64,000 bases of DNA, from contig NZ_JALQDG010000041.1 of assembly GCF_023631325.1 (NCBI RefSeq), positions 62,001 through 126,000 of the forward strand, read 5' to 3'. The DNA is from Caballeronia sp. INDeC2 (lineage in GTDB: Bacteria > Pseudomonadota > Gammaproteobacteria > Burkholderiales > Burkholderiaceae). Positions 1 to 8,709 of this stretch are shown piece by piece. A program made the position numbers and the translations under genes. The notes beneath the pieces were generated by a model, which searched no databases, was not told the origin of the DNA, and saw only the letters and a program-made list of their open reading frames with translations. How positions within the stretch are numbered: position 1 is the stretch's first letter; every line of letters starts with the position of its first letter.

Positions 1-232
1 CGTCATTAAATTGATCGCGCTATCGCACCGTATTGGAGTTTCAGGCAATCAGGAACATTGAACGACCACGCACCAATCTAAAGCGCAAAAGCAGAGTCAT
101 CCGTAATCGCGCCGCCATCCAAGCCTGATTCTTAAAGCGGCGCTACAATCCCGATGCACTAAATCCGACTGCTACCCCACGCAGTCGCGCATTTGCGATA
201 TCCGCCGAAAACGTTATAAGCCGGAGCCGCTC

Positions 233-688
233 ATGACTACGCTTTCCATCAACGGCCAGAACCATACGATCGATGCGCCGCCCGACATGCCGCTTCTTTG
301 GGCATTGCGCGACATCGTGGGACTGACAGGAACCAAATTCGGCTGCGGCATCGCGCAGTGCGGTGCTTGCACCGTTCATCTCGATGGTGTCGCCGTTCGT
401 TCATGCGTATTGCCGATTGCAGCCGTCGGCGATCGCAAGGTGACGACGATCGAAGGCGTCGGCGACACGCCTGCCGGCAGAAAAGTGCAAGAAGCATGGC
501 GTCGACTCGATGTCGTGCAGTGCGGTTATTGCCAGTCCGGACAAGTTATGTCCGCGGCGGCATTGCTCGCCGCCGTTCCCGATCCCAACGACTCCGATAT
601 CGATGCAGCAATGGCGGGCAATATCTGCCGCTGCGGCACCTATCACCGCATCCGCGCCGCCATCAAGCAAGCATCGAAGGAGGCGTGA
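233..688 (+). CDS. (2Fe-2S)-binding subunit of Mo hydroxylase
   Basis: This 151-residue protein is the small electron-transfer subunit of a xanthine-dehydrogenase-family molybdenum hydroxylase of the isoquinoline 1-oxidoreductase (IorA) type. The N-terminal plant-ferredoxin fold carries Cys38, Cys43, Cys46 and Cys58. The C-terminal helical [2Fe-2S] domain carries Cys97, Cys100, Cys132 and Cys134 (CGYC and CRC motifs). It would pass electrons from the molybdopterin subunit encoded immediately downstream to the triheme cytochrome c. Length is normal for the family. It has no signal peptide, so it is probably exported folded together with the Tat-bearing large subunit. The ATG is preceded by GGAG at about 8 bases. 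The substrate cannot be read from the sequence; N-heterocycles and aldehydes are both known for the family. Confidence 0.92.
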   Translation: MTTLSINGQNHTIDAPPDMPLLWALRDIVGLTGTKFGCGIAQCGACTVHLDGVAVRSCVLPIAAVGDRKVTTIEGVGDTPAGRKVQEAWRRLDVVQCGYCQSGQVMSAAALLAAVPDPNDSDIDAAMAGNICRCGTYHRIRAAIKQASKEA

Positions 689-689
689 C

Positions 690-2924
690 ATGTCGCAGGG
701 ATTGATCGAGGCGGGACGGCATGCGGCTCGCGCGGGCTTATCGCGTCGTACGTTTTTGAAGCTCGGTTTGACGGCGGGGGTCGCCGCAAGCGGCGGATTG
801 CTGATCGGCTTTAGCCTGCCCGCCGCGAGTCAGGATCAGCGCAAAGGCAAATCGGTGATCGGCGGCGATGCCAACGAGTCTCCGCAAGACGGCATATTCG
901 CGCCGAATGCTTTCGTACAGATCGACAAGAGCGGCAAGATCGTGCTCATCATGCCGAAGGTCGAGATGGGTCAGGGCGTCTATACCGCGCTGCCCATGTT
1001 GATCGCCGAGGAACTCGACGTGCCGCTCGAAAGCGTCACGATCGATCATGCGCCGCCCAACGAAAAGCTCTTCACCGACCCGCTATTGGGCGGCCAGTTG
1101 ACGGGCGGCTCGACTTCCGTGCGCTATGCATGGGAACCATTGCGCAAGGCCGGCGCGGCCGCGCGCATGATGCTCGTCGCGGCGGCGGCGCAGCAATGGC
1201 AATGCGATCCGTCGGCTTGTACTGCGCAAGGCGGCAAGGTGATGCATGCATCGGGCGATCGCAGCGCGAGCTATGCCGATCTCGCCGAAGCGGCCGCGAA
1301 ATTGCCCGTGCCGCAAGATATCAAGCTGAAGGATCCGCATAACTTGAAGATAATCGGCACACCGGTCAAACGTCTCGATTCGCCGGAGAAAGTCGACGGC
1401 ACAGCGATGTTCGGTCTCGACGTGCGCTTGCCCGACATGGTGTATGCGGCGATCGTGAATTGCCCGGTATTCGGCGGCACGCTCGCATCGGTCGACGATA
1501 GCAACGCGAAGAAGATTCCCGGCGTCCGTCAGATAGTGAAGTTCGACAATGGCGTCGCGGTTATCGGGGAACATACATGGGCGGCCAAGCGAGGCGCCGC
1601 CGCATTGCAGATTCAATGGAACGAAGGCGCGAGCGCGGGCGTATCGACGAAGCAGATCGTCGATGACATGGCGCAAGCATCGCAACGCACGGGCGCTGTC
1701 GCGCGCAAGGAAGGCAACGTGGACGACGCGTTTTCCAAGGCGAAGACACGCGTCGACGCAGTCTATGTCCAGCCGTTTCTCGCGCATGCGACGATGGAGC
1801 CGATCAACTGCACCGTGCATGTGCGCCCCGATGGCTGCGATATCTGGCTCGGCACGCAAGTGCCTACGCGTATCCGCGATGCCGGAATGAAAGCGACTGG
1901 CTTGCCCGCAGAGAAGATCGTCGTGCATAACCATCTGCTCGGCGGCGGCTTCGGCAGGCGGCTCGAATTCGACATGGCCACGCAAGCGCTCAAGATCGGC
2001 AAGGCGCTAGGCGTGCCCGTGAAGGTCACATGGACGCGAGAGGAAGATATTCAGCACGATATGTATCGACCGTGCTATTACGACAAGTTATCCGCGGGAC
2101 TCGATGCGAACGGCAAGCCGGTTGCATGGACGCATCGCATCGTCGGGTCTTCGGTGCTCGCGCGCTTTGCGCCGCCCGCTTTCAAGGACGGTATCGATCC
2201 CGATGCGGTAGAAGTGGCATCCGACCTTCCCTACGATCTGCCCAATCAAGTTGTCGATTATGTTCGACTCGAACCGCGTAATGTACCCACCGCATTCTGG
2301 CGCGGCGTGGGACCGACGCGCGGCACCTTCGTCGTCGAAAGCTTTATAGACGAGCTGGCGATTCAGGCGAAAGCAGACCCCGTCGAATACAGACGCGCTT
2401 TGCTCGGCAAGTCGCCGCGCGCACGTAATGTGCTCGACGTCGCGACACAGGCGGCCGGCTGGGGAAAGCAGTCGATGCCGCAAGGACAAGGACGCGGCGT
2501 CTCGGTCATGCATGCGTTCGGCAGTTTCTTCGCGATCGTCGCGGATGTATCGGTCGATAAAGACGGCGCGGTGAAGGTGAACCGTATCGTGTGCGCGGTC
2601 GATTGCGGCATGGTCGTGAATCCCAATACGGTCGAAGCGCAAGTGCAAGGCGGCATCATCTTCGGTATCACGGCTGCGCTTTATAGTGAAATCACCATTA
2701 AAGACGGGCGCGTCGAGCAAAGCAATTTCACCGATTATCGAATGCTGCGCATCGACGAAACGCCGCCGGTGGAAGTGCATATCGTAAAGAGCACGGAAGC
2801 CCCTGGAGGCATTGGCGAACCGGGCACAGCGGCGCTTGCACCGGCTATCACCAATGCAATTCATGCAGCAACAGGCAAACGGCTGAGGCAGTTACCGGTG
2901 GGCAATCAATTGCGTAACGCTTGA
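690..2924 (+). CDS. Mo hydroxylase, molybdopterin-binding subunit
   Basis: This 744-residue protein is the large catalytic subunit of the IorB/aldehyde oxidoreductase type. I start it at 690, one base after the stop of the small subunit, because GGAGG precedes this ATG and a twin-arginine signal follows (SRRTFLK near residues 18-24, then a hydrophobic stretch). Visible family motifs are FLAHATMEPINCT, LGGGFGRR, FWRGVGPTRG and, near the C-terminus, GGIGEPGTAALAPAI with the glutamate expected at the Mo active site. Tat export fits a periplasmic enzyme passing electrons to the cytochrome c encoded next. No XdhC/CoxF-type maturation gene lies in the window, so that factor must come from elsewhere. 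The substrate is unknown. Confidence 0.92.
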   Translation: MSQGLIEAGRHAARAGLSRRTFLKLGLTAGVAASGGLLIGFSLPAASQDQRKGKSVIGGDANESPQDGIFAPNAFVQIDKSGKIVLIMPKVEMGQGVYTALPMLIAEELDVPLESVTIDHAPPNEKLFTDPLLGGQLTGGSTSVRYAWEPLRKAGAAARMMLVAAAAQQWQCDPSACTAQGGKVMHASGDRSASYADLAEAAAKLPVPQDIKLKDPHNLKIIGTPVKRLDSPEKVDGTAMFGLDVRLPDMVYAAIVNCPVFGGTLASVDDSNAKKIPGVRQIVKFDNGVAVIGEHTWAAKRGAAALQIQWNEGASAGVSTKQIVDDMAQASQRTGAVARKEGNVDDAFSKAKTRVDAVYVQPFLAHATMEPINCTVHVRPDGCDIWLGTQVPTRIRDAGMKATGLPAEKIVVHNHLLGGGFGRRLEFDMATQALKIGKALGVPVKVTWTREEDIQHDMYRPCYYDKLSAGLDANGKPVAWTHRIVGSSVLARFAPPAFKDGIDPDAVEVASDLPYDLPNQVVDYVRLEPRNVPTAFWRGVGPTRGTFVVESFIDELAIQAKADPVEYRRALLGKSPRARNVLDVATQAAGWGKQSMPQGQGRGVSVMHAFGSFFAIVADVSVDKDGAVKVNRIVCAVDCGMVVNPNTVEAQVQGGIIFGITAALYSEITIKDGRVEQSNFTDYRMLRIDETPPVEVHIVKSTEAPGGIGEPGTAALAPAITNAIHAATGKRLRQLPVGNQLRNA

Positions 2925-2934
2925 GGAGGCCGTC

Positions 2935-4203
2935 ATGAAAAATGCACTCAAGCTTCTCTTTGCGGTGTCGTTTGCTTTCGTCTCTTCGGCTCATGCGGCC
3001 GACGATGCGCTCGTCGCACGCGGCGCGTATCTCGCGAAGGCGGGCGACTGCGTTGCGTGCCATTCAGCGCCGCGCGGCAAGCCACTTGCGGGCGGCTTGC
3101 CGATGATGACGCCCCTAGGCGCGATCTACACGACCAATATCACGCCCGATCCGGACACGGGTATCGGCCGCTACACCGAAGAAGATTTCGCGCGAGCGAT
3201 GCGTGAAGGCGTGGCGAAAGACGGTCACAATCTTTATCCGGCGATGCCGTATCCGTCTTATGCAAAGGTCAACGACGAGGACATACATGCTCTCTACGCG
3301 TATTTCATGCATGGCGTAACGCCTGTCAAGCAGGCCAATCGTGAGCCGGACATGAAATGGCCGCTCAATATGCGCTGGCCGCTGAAGTTATGGAACGCGG
3401 TGTTTCTCGACAAAGGGATTTATCGAAACAAGGCCGGCCAGGATGTCGCCTGGAATCGCGGCGCTTATCTGATTCAGGGCCTCGGGCATTGCGGGTCGTG
3501 TCATACGCCGCGCGGCATCGCGTTTCAGGAGAAAGGACTCGACGAAAGCAGCAGCGCCTATTTGACGGGCGGCCTGCTCGATAACTGGTTCGCTTCCAAT
3601 CTGACGGGCGAACACAATACCGGACTGGGACGCTGGTCCGAGCAGGACGTCGCGACCTTTCTCAACACGGGCGCGAATGCGCATGCGTCGGCATTCGGCT
3701 CGATGACGAGCGTCATCAATAACAGTACGCAGGAACTAAGCGACGCGGATATCGCCGCGATGGCGCGCTACCTGAAGTCATTACCTGCGTCGGGCGGCAA
3801 TGGCGGCGCGCCGTATTCATATGATCCGAAAGCGACCAGAGTGTCATTGACACGCCCGGCCGCGACGGACTCGGGCGCGCGTGTCTATACCGCTTATTGC
3901 ATGCACTGCCACGGCGTGGATGGCCGGGGCTTTGCGCCGATGCTTGCGCCGCTTGCGGGCAATCCAAACGTTCTGGAGAAGGATCCATCGTCACTCATCA
4001 ACGTGACGCTGAACGGCACCGGCGATCTCGTGCTGCATGGCGTGCCTGCGCCTTATCCGATGCCTCGCTATGCGCCTGTGCTGAGCGATCAGCAAGTCGC
4101 CGATGTGCTGACCTTCATTCGCGGCGCCTGGAACAACAATACCCCGGCGGTCCAGGTGGAGGACGTAGCGAAGCTGCGCAAGGCGACGCAGGCTGCGCGC
4201 TAG
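2935..4203 (+). CDS. Triheme cytochrome c
   Basis: This 422-residue exported cytochrome resembles the membrane cytochrome c subunits that accept electrons from alcohol and aldehyde dehydrogenases. It has a Sec signal peptide ending about Ala21-Ala22 and three CxxCH haem sites: Cys39-His43, Cys186-His190 and Cys322-His326. The GAGGAG ribosome site is 7 bases before the ATG, and the gene starts 10 bases after the molybdopterin subunit. The three genes therefore look like one operon: Mo subunit to [2Fe-2S] subunit to triheme cytochrome to quinone or oxidase. The last codons overlap the end of the convergent small gene by 4 bases. Confidence 0.93.
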   Translation: MKNALKLLFAVSFAFVSSAHAADDALVARGAYLAKAGDCVACHSAPRGKPLAGGLPMMTPLGAIYTTNITPDPDTGIGRYTEEDFARAMREGVAKDGHNLYPAMPYPSYAKVNDEDIHALYAYFMHGVTPVKQANREPDMKWPLNMRWPLKLWNAVFLDKGIYRNKAGQDVAWNRGAYLIQGLGHCGSCHTPRGIAFQEKGLDESSSAYLTGGLLDNWFASNLTGEHNTGLGRWSEQDVATFLNTGANAHASAFGSMTSVINNSTQELSDADIAAMARYLKSLPASGGNGGAPYSYDPKATRVSLTRPAATDSGARVYTAYCMHCHGVDGRGFAPMLAPLAGNPNVLEKDPSSLINVTLNGTGDLVLHGVPAPYPMPRYAPVLSDQQVADVLTFIRGAWNNNTPAVQVEDVAKLRKATQAAR

Positions 4204-4469
4204 GAAGAGAAATCCATGACATCCAGATGAACCGACCCGGATGGATGAGCGAGGAACTTTCGATGCACGCGAGCGCTGATCCGCTCGTAGCCGTCGCTCA
4301 GTGCTTTTAACAGGCGCTCGTCGCTCGCCCCGGCCGGCGCCCAGAAGCACTGCTCCAATGCCTTGCGCGTGATGTTGCATTGAATTGCCTGTTCGCGCGA
4401 GAACGCGACAAAGCTGACGGAGGCACGGTCCGCCGAGATGGTGGCATGGATCGAGAGCTTGCTTGTCAT
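4200..4469 (-). CDS. DUF1488-like small protein
   Basis: This 89-residue soluble protein resembles the DUF1488 family, judged from its length and from the pattern of a beta-rich N-terminal half, an ITRKALEQCF segment and a terminal strand ending LDVMDFSS. I start it at the internal ATG at 4469 (MTSKLSIHAT) rather than the upstream ATG at 4610, because the 47 upstream residues do not look like part of the family. No good ribosome site precedes 4469, so the start is tentative. The gene is convergent with the cytochrome c gene and its stop lies inside that gene's last codons. DUF1488 has no assigned function that I know of. Confidence 0.6.
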   Translation of the reverse strand: MTSKLSIHATISADRASVSFVAFSREQAIQCNITRKALEQCFWAPAGASDERLLKALSDGYERISARVHRKFLAHPSGSVHLDVMDFSS

Positions 4470-4926
4470 GATTCGACAGGAGAAATGCGGTTCGCTGGTT
4501 TTTATTGTGTCAGAAATCGATGAGTTCGCGCATCCTCGATTCAACGTGAAACGTGCGCCAACGGCCAGAAGCAAGCATTCGTCAGGGACGACGCACAGCT
4601 TGTACCGCAAACATCTGATTATTCAAGCGAACGTTCGTTCGCGCTCGTTTCGTCATTAAAAATCCGCTGACTAACTCGGGTTGCACCTTTCCGTGGGGCA
4701 CGTTGCACGCGAATCCGAACCATCGAAGCTGGCGCGCCTGCCTAACTATGTCCAAGAAAAATGAAAAGAAAAGCATGCTCAGGTGTACTACTCTAGGAAC
4801 GATTATCCGAAGCGGCGTGCCAGACCGGCTCAGGAAGCGGGTCGTGCGGCGCATTTCCCGGAACTCCACCGGCAACGTCCATGCGCCTGCTGTCGCGGCG
4901 GGCGTTGTCGACAGCAGGAGCGGAAC
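4470..4926. other. Intergenic region without a recognisable gene
   Basis: This 457-base stretch lies between the divergently transcribed DUF1488-like and DUF3331 genes. It is less GC-rich than its surroundings, especially 4600-4800. It holds the palindrome CGAACGTTCG at 4628-4637. Short open frames here lack family features and a good ribosome site. It should hold both genes' promoters, but I cannot place them with confidence. Confidence 0.4.
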
Positions 4927-5367
4927 ATGAAGCATCCATCGTTGATGGATCCCTGGAGCCGTACCTTGGCGATGCTCGACAGCCGTCCGAGCCGCCCGTC
5001 CGAAGCGAACGAGAAATTGACGCTAGTGACACGATCGCTCGTGCGCAACGTCCCGGGCAAAAGTTCGTGCATGGGATCTGGCGAAGAGCATTGCGTCAAT
5101 ATTCGCGTGCTGGAGCGTCTGAGCGAATCGACGCTGGCGCTCTCATGGCACGATCCCACGTCGTTCAATTACTCGGAGCAGGTCTGGGCGCTGTGCACGG
5201 CCCGCAAACGCGGCACATGCGCATTGAGCGGACAGGCAATCAGGCGCGGACAGCCGGTCTATAGGCCTAGACGTGTCGGCAGCTCGGTGCCGCTCAATAG
5301 CGGCGCGATGATTCTCGCGCTTGCATTGACGCCCGCTGAACAGGAATCGAGCGTCGTTTCCGAGTGA
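4927..5367 (+). CDS. DUF3331 domain protein
   Basis: This 146-residue protein is of the DUF3331 type, a family I know mainly from Burkholderia and relatives. Its core (about residues 45-125) holds TLALSWHDPTSFNY, VWALCTARKRGTCALSG, and QAIRRGQPVYRPR followed by a conserved-looking small-residue stretch. Two cysteines flank KRGT and could bind metal, which is inference. The chosen ATG is preceded by AGGAGCGGAAC; an in-frame upstream start at 4783 would add 48 arginine-rich residues without family character. Function is unknown. The gene stands alone ahead of the H-NS-like gene, with an AT-rich gap between. Confidence 0.75.
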   Translation: MKHPSLMDPWSRTLAMLDSRPSRPSEANEKLTLVTRSLVRNVPGKSSCMGSGEEHCVNIRVLERLSESTLALSWHDPTSFNYSEQVWALCTARKRGTCALSGQAIRRGQPVYRPRRVGSSVPLNSGAMILALALTPAEQESSVVSE

Positions 5368-5652
5368 TCGATTGCACTCTAGGGGCACGCGTGCGCAAGG
5401 CACGCGTCCGTGCTTGATAGTGCGATGACAATGTTAATCGTCTGAATCAAGCTGCATATCTCGCTAGCGTAAATGCCGACGCGCTCATGATATGCGCCGT
5501 GAATAAATTGAAGTACTTGAAATCAATCTTTTCACAAATGTACTTGGCATCGGCTTATTTAGATAAAATTTGCCTGTGGCGGAAATCGGGCGTCGAGCAT
5601 ACTCATTAGACGGACGCCTCGTGATTCACAACAGGACGATCCGGGAGGGGAC
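5368..5652 (+). promoter_or_regulatory. AT-rich region upstream of H-NS-like gene
   Basis: This 285-base gap is clearly more AT-rich than the coding DNA around it, most of all at 5500-5580. It ends in GGGAGGGGAC, a strong ribosome site before the H-NS-like start. AT-rich curved DNA upstream of hns-type genes is commonly bound by H-NS itself, so autoregulation is a reasonable inference. I cannot assign exact -35 and -10 boxes. Confidence 0.4.
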
Positions 5653-6117
5653 ATGGCTACATTGGCTCAATTGGAAAGCCAGATTCTGAAATTGCAGCGC
5701 CGTGCAGATGAATTGCGGGAAAGAGAGTCAATCAAGGTGATCGCTCAAATCCGGGCGATGATGGACGAATATGGCTTGACCACGGCAGATCTTGCCCAAG
5801 CAGGCTTAGGGACAAGGAAACAACGCGGCCGCCCGCCTGGTTCGAAGAATTCGGCCGGCTCAAAGAATGGTGCAGTCAAGTCCAAGCTTCCACCGAAGTA
5901 TCGCGACCCGCTATCGGGCGCGACGTGGAGCGGACATGCGCGCCCGCCTGCATGGATAAAGGATGCGCCTGACCGCAGCGTGTTCTTGATCGATGGTGCA
6001 TCGGGCAAGAATGGCGCGCGGCGGGGCCGTGCGGCATCGGTGTCGCATACTACCGGCGCCAAGCGGGCAGGACGCACGGGCGCAAAGAGAGCCGCGCGCA
6101 AGAGTGCTGCTGCCTGA
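5653..6117 (+). CDS. H-NS family nucleoid protein with AT-hook and basic tail
   Basis: This 154-residue DNA-binding protein has the H-NS arrangement. Residues 1-45 form a helical coiled-coil oligomerisation segment. A linker carries the AT-hook-like RGRPPGSKN. The C-terminal H-NS DNA-binding domain (KYRDP...TWSGHARPPAWI) lies at about residues 80-112. The start is clear from the strong GGGAGGGG ribosome site. Unusually, about 40 further residues follow the domain, rich in Arg, Lys, Ala and Gly (GAKRAGRTGAKRAARKSAAA), like a histone tail. It probably acts as a xenogeneic silencer or architectural protein; Burkholderiaceae carry many such paralogues. Confidence 0.88.
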   Translation: MATLAQLESQILKLQRRADELRERESIKVIAQIRAMMDEYGLTTADLAQAGLGTRKQRGRPPGSKNSAGSKNGAVKSKLPPKYRDPLSGATWSGHARPPAWIKDAPDRSVFLIDGASGKNGARRGRAASVSHTTGAKRAGRTGAKRAARKSAAA

Positions 6118-6135
6118 TGGTTATCGCGCGTTGAT

Positions 6136-7617
6136 CTATTCGCTTCGACCAAGCAAGGGACTGCGCGTGCTGGAGAATCCGCTTGTGCAATCGTAAGCAA
6201 GCCCGATTTGCAGCACGCCGAGATCGCCTTGTGTTGGGCCGATAATCTGCAATCCGGCCGGCAAGCCTCCGGGACCAAACCCGGCCGGGGCGCTCAACGC
6301 GGGCAGCGAAGCCATCGTTGCGGGAACGACGGTTTCCATCCATCGATGATAGGTATCCATCTCCCGGCCAGCGATAGCATGAGGCCAGTCGAGTTCCGCA
6401 TCGAATGGAAAAACCTGCGCCGATGGCATCAGCAGATAATCGAAGCGATCGAATAGCGCGTTAATTGCCTGATACCACGCCGTGCGGTCGCGCACCGCGC
6501 GCGAAACATCTTCTCCCGATAAGTTCAGACCGCGCTCTATTTCCCATACGGCTTCGGGTTTGAGCAGCTCGCGCCTGGCGGCGTCGCGATAGAGGGGCTC
6601 GTTGTTGCCGGAGAACGAGAGGCTGCGCAGATCGATCCATGCATTCCAGAGACGATCGAAATCGAAGTCGATCCTCGCCGCTTCGACAGTGCAACCCACT
6701 GTTTCGAAGTGACGCAGCGCCGATGCGTACGTGTCCATCAAACCCGTTTCCATCGGCAGATGTCCGTTCAGGTCGCCCAGCCAGCCGATGCGTGTACCGC
6801 GCGCGTCGCGTTCGAGCGCATTCGCGAAATCAGCGGGCTTGTCGCTTCTGCGGGACAGCGGCGCGCGCGCATCGAATCCCGCCTGCACCGACAATAACAA
6901 TCCAAGATCAGGAATGTTTCGCGCGATAGGACCGGCGACGCTGAATTGTTGAAAGAACACGTCGTCGCTGGGCGCATAAGGCACGCATCCCGGTGTCGTG
7001 CGAAAGCCGAAGACGTTATTGAATGCGGTGGGCGTGCGTAAAGAGCCCATCATGTCGGAGCCATCCGCGCACGGCAGCATCCGCAACGCGACTGAAACGG
7101 CCGCGCCGCCGCTGCTGCCGCCCGCGGAGCGCGATTGATCGAATGCGTTGCGCGTAGTGCCGTACACCGGATTATAGGTGTGGCCGCCCAGGCCGAATTC
7201 CGGCGAATTCGTACGGCCGATGAATATTGCGCCTGCTTTGCGCATGCGCTCGAAAACGACTGCATCGACACGGGTAATTTCGCCCGCAAATATCGGCGAG
7301 CCTTTCGTCGTGACCATGCCGGCGACGGGCAGAATGTCTTTGGGAGCCTGCGGAAAGCCGTGCAGAGGTCCGAGGCTTTCGCCCTTGGATAACTGCGCAT
7401 CGCGTTCGGTGGCGAGCGCGCGCAGCGCATCGCGATCCTGCATTGCGACGATCGCATTGACCGCAGGGTTGATGCGATCGATTTGCGCAAGGTAGGCGTT
7501 CATCACTTCGACGCAGGAGACATCGCGTGCATGAATCGCTCGAGAAAGAGCGACGGCGCCGAGCGAGACGATATCGTCGCTAGGCAGGAACGCGGAGTTT
7601 GCATCGAGTGCGGTCAT
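6136..7617 (-). CDS. Amidase-signature family amidohydrolase
   Basis: This 493-residue amidase is of the AmiE/GatA type. The Ser-cisSer-Lys triad is visible: Lys93 in APKDIL, the cis-serine in SAGGSSGG (about 168) and the nucleophile at about Ser192 in DGSDMMGSLR. The family norm around the nucleophile is GSDTGGS, so MMGS marks a distinct subgroup. It is the last gene of a minus-strand run (DUF3311 protein, symporter, luciferase-like oxidoreductase, amidase) and starts 27 bases after the oxidoreductase stop. It probably hydrolyses an amide imported by the symporter or formed by the oxidoreductase. The substrate is unknown. Confidence 0.9.
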   Translation of the reverse strand: MTALDANSAFLPSDDIVSLGAVALSRAIHARDVSCVEVMNAYLAQIDRINPAVNAIVAMQDRDALRALATERDAQLSKGESLGPLHGFPQAPKDILPVAGMVTTKGSPIFAGEITRVDAVVFERMRKAGAIFIGRTNSPEFGLGGHTYNPVYGTTRNAFDQSRSAGGSSGGAAVSVALRMLPCADGSDMMGSLRTPTAFNNVFGFRTTPGCVPYAPSDDVFFQQFSVAGPIARNIPDLGLLLSVQAGFDARAPLSRRSDKPADFANALERDARGTRIGWLGDLNGHLPMETGLMDTYASALRHFETVGCTVEAARIDFDFDRLWNAWIDLRSLSFSGNNEPLYRDAARRELLKPEAVWEIERGLNLSGEDVSRAVRDRTAWYQAINALFDRFDYLLMPSAQVFPFDAELDWPHAIAGREMDTYHRWMETVVPATMASLPALSAPAGFGPGGLPAGLQIIGPTQGDLGVLQIGLAYDCTSGFSSTRSPLLGRSE

Positions 7618-7644
7618 GGTCTTGTCGTGAATGAGAGAACGGAT

Positions 7645-8613
7645 TCAGCGATGAAACGCGGGAAGCACATGTGCGGCGACTTCGTCGATGATATCGCGCG
7701 CAGGCCTTCGTTCCGATGTGATGTTGAGCGTCACGTGATGTGTGCCGCTCTCGCGCATCTCATGCAGGAGCGTAACGAGCGCGCGACGTCCCGTGCGATA
7801 GCCGAGCGAAATATCGGTTGCGGGCTCATCGGCATCGTCGCTGAGATCGAGCCGCATGGCGACGCCAAAGACACGAAACGCTCCCGACGCCGCGCGATCG
7901 ACCGCCGCGCGCCACATGCTGTATCGTCCGCGCTGCGCTTGCGGTTCGCGATGATAAGTCATCCAGCCAAGCGAGTGACGCGCAATCCAGTCGACGCTCT
8001 GACCGCCGGAACCGACGGCCAGCATCGGAATGGAAATGTTATGGCGAGGCAGGAGATAGAACTCGGGCGCGCCTTCGGGTGCCTGGTCGGGAATCACGCG
8101 AGAGGGCACGGCGACGGCTGCGGCGAGGGTTTCCCAATGCTGTCGGTAAAGTTCTCGCCGCTCATCGGGGTCACGGCCAAAAGCCGCATATTCCGGCGGA
8201 CGATCGCCTGAGCCGACGCCGAGAATGAAGCGTCCTTTCGAGAGCGTATCGACGGATGTCGCGCCCTTCGCGACATGAAGCGGATGCCTGAGCGTCAATA
8301 CGATCGCGCCACTGATCAGCGCGATGCGTTCGGTATTCGATGCGAGCGCGCCAAGCAACACCCACGGGTCGAGATGTCCGACGGGGTCAGGGTAATCGAT
8401 ACTATTGAGCGGAACATCGCGAATCCAGAGCGCGCGAAAGCCGAGCTGATCGGCGAGTCGCGCAAGCGCTATCTGCTCGTTGAAGTCGACGGTACTTTGG
8501 TTATCCCGTGTGATCGGCAATGTCATGCCGATGGAGAGCCTGTCTTGCGCAAACACCGCATTCGCGATGGAAGACGAGGCCGGAGCATTCTCGATTGCGG
8601 TCATGACACGCAT
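7645..8613 (-). CDS. Luciferase-like (LLM class) flavin oxidoreductase
   Basis: This roughly 322-residue protein belongs to the bacterial luciferase-like superfamily. It has the TIM-barrel N-terminus (LSIGMTLPI), LADQLGFRALWIRDVPL, SGAIVLTLRHPLHVAKGATSVDTLSKGRFILGVGSGD in overlapping segments, and a C-terminal VTLLHEMRESGTHHV. It resembles the monooxygenase subgroup whose members are annotated only as luciferase-type oxidoreductases. I prefer a start at 8613 or 8604: a longer start at 8691 would place a perfect terminator-like hairpin (8662-8693) in the coding sequence. It lies between symporter and amidase genes on the same strand, suggesting flavin-dependent oxidation of an imported nitrogen compound. 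Confidence 0.85.
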   Translation of the reverse strand: MRVMTAIENAPASSSIANAVFAQDRLSIGMTLPITRDNQSTVDFNEQIALARLADQLGFRALWIRDVPLNSIDYPDPVGHLDPWVLLGALASNTERIALISGAIVLTLRHPLHVAKGATSVDTLSKGRFILGVGSGDRPPEYAAFGRDPDERRELYRQHWETLAAAVAVPSRVIPDQAPEGAPEFYLLPRHNISIPMLAVGSGGQSVDWIARHSLGWMTYHREPQAQRGRYSMWRAAVDRAASGAFRVFGVAMRLDLSDDADEPATDISLGYRTGRRALVTLLHEMRESGTHHVTLNITSERRPARDIIDEVAAHVLPAFHR

Positions 8614-8661
8614 TGCGTCAAGAAGAGGACTTGACGCCGATGGTATCACTGCCTTTGCAAA

Positions 8662-8693
8662 CAATGCCCGGCGCAGTGAAGCACCGGGCATTG
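8662..8693 (-). terminator. Hairpin downstream of symporter gene
   Basis: CAATGCCCGG and CCGGGCATTG form a perfect 10-bp stem around a 12-base loop. On the minus strand it lies just after the symporter stop and is followed by TTTGCAAAG, a poor T tract. It may be a weak terminator or an mRNA-stabilising hairpin separating symporter from oxidoreductase expression. Confidence 0.5.
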
Positions 8694-8709
8694 TCGATGC
8701 ATCGCGCGT

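Noticed and set aside
1..232. Possible gene or mobile-element edge at the left end
   Set aside because: No open frame with coding character and no inverted repeat is visible. TACAAT at 144-149 could be a -10 box but has no good -35.
4703..4930. 75-codon plus-strand frame in the gap before the DUF3331 gene
   Set aside because: No ribosome site, no family features, and it overlaps the DUF3331 start in another frame.
8614..8691. N-terminal extension of the luciferase-like protein
   Set aside because: The extension would encode a perfect terminator-like hairpin and lacks a ribosome site; the later ATGs fit the family start better.
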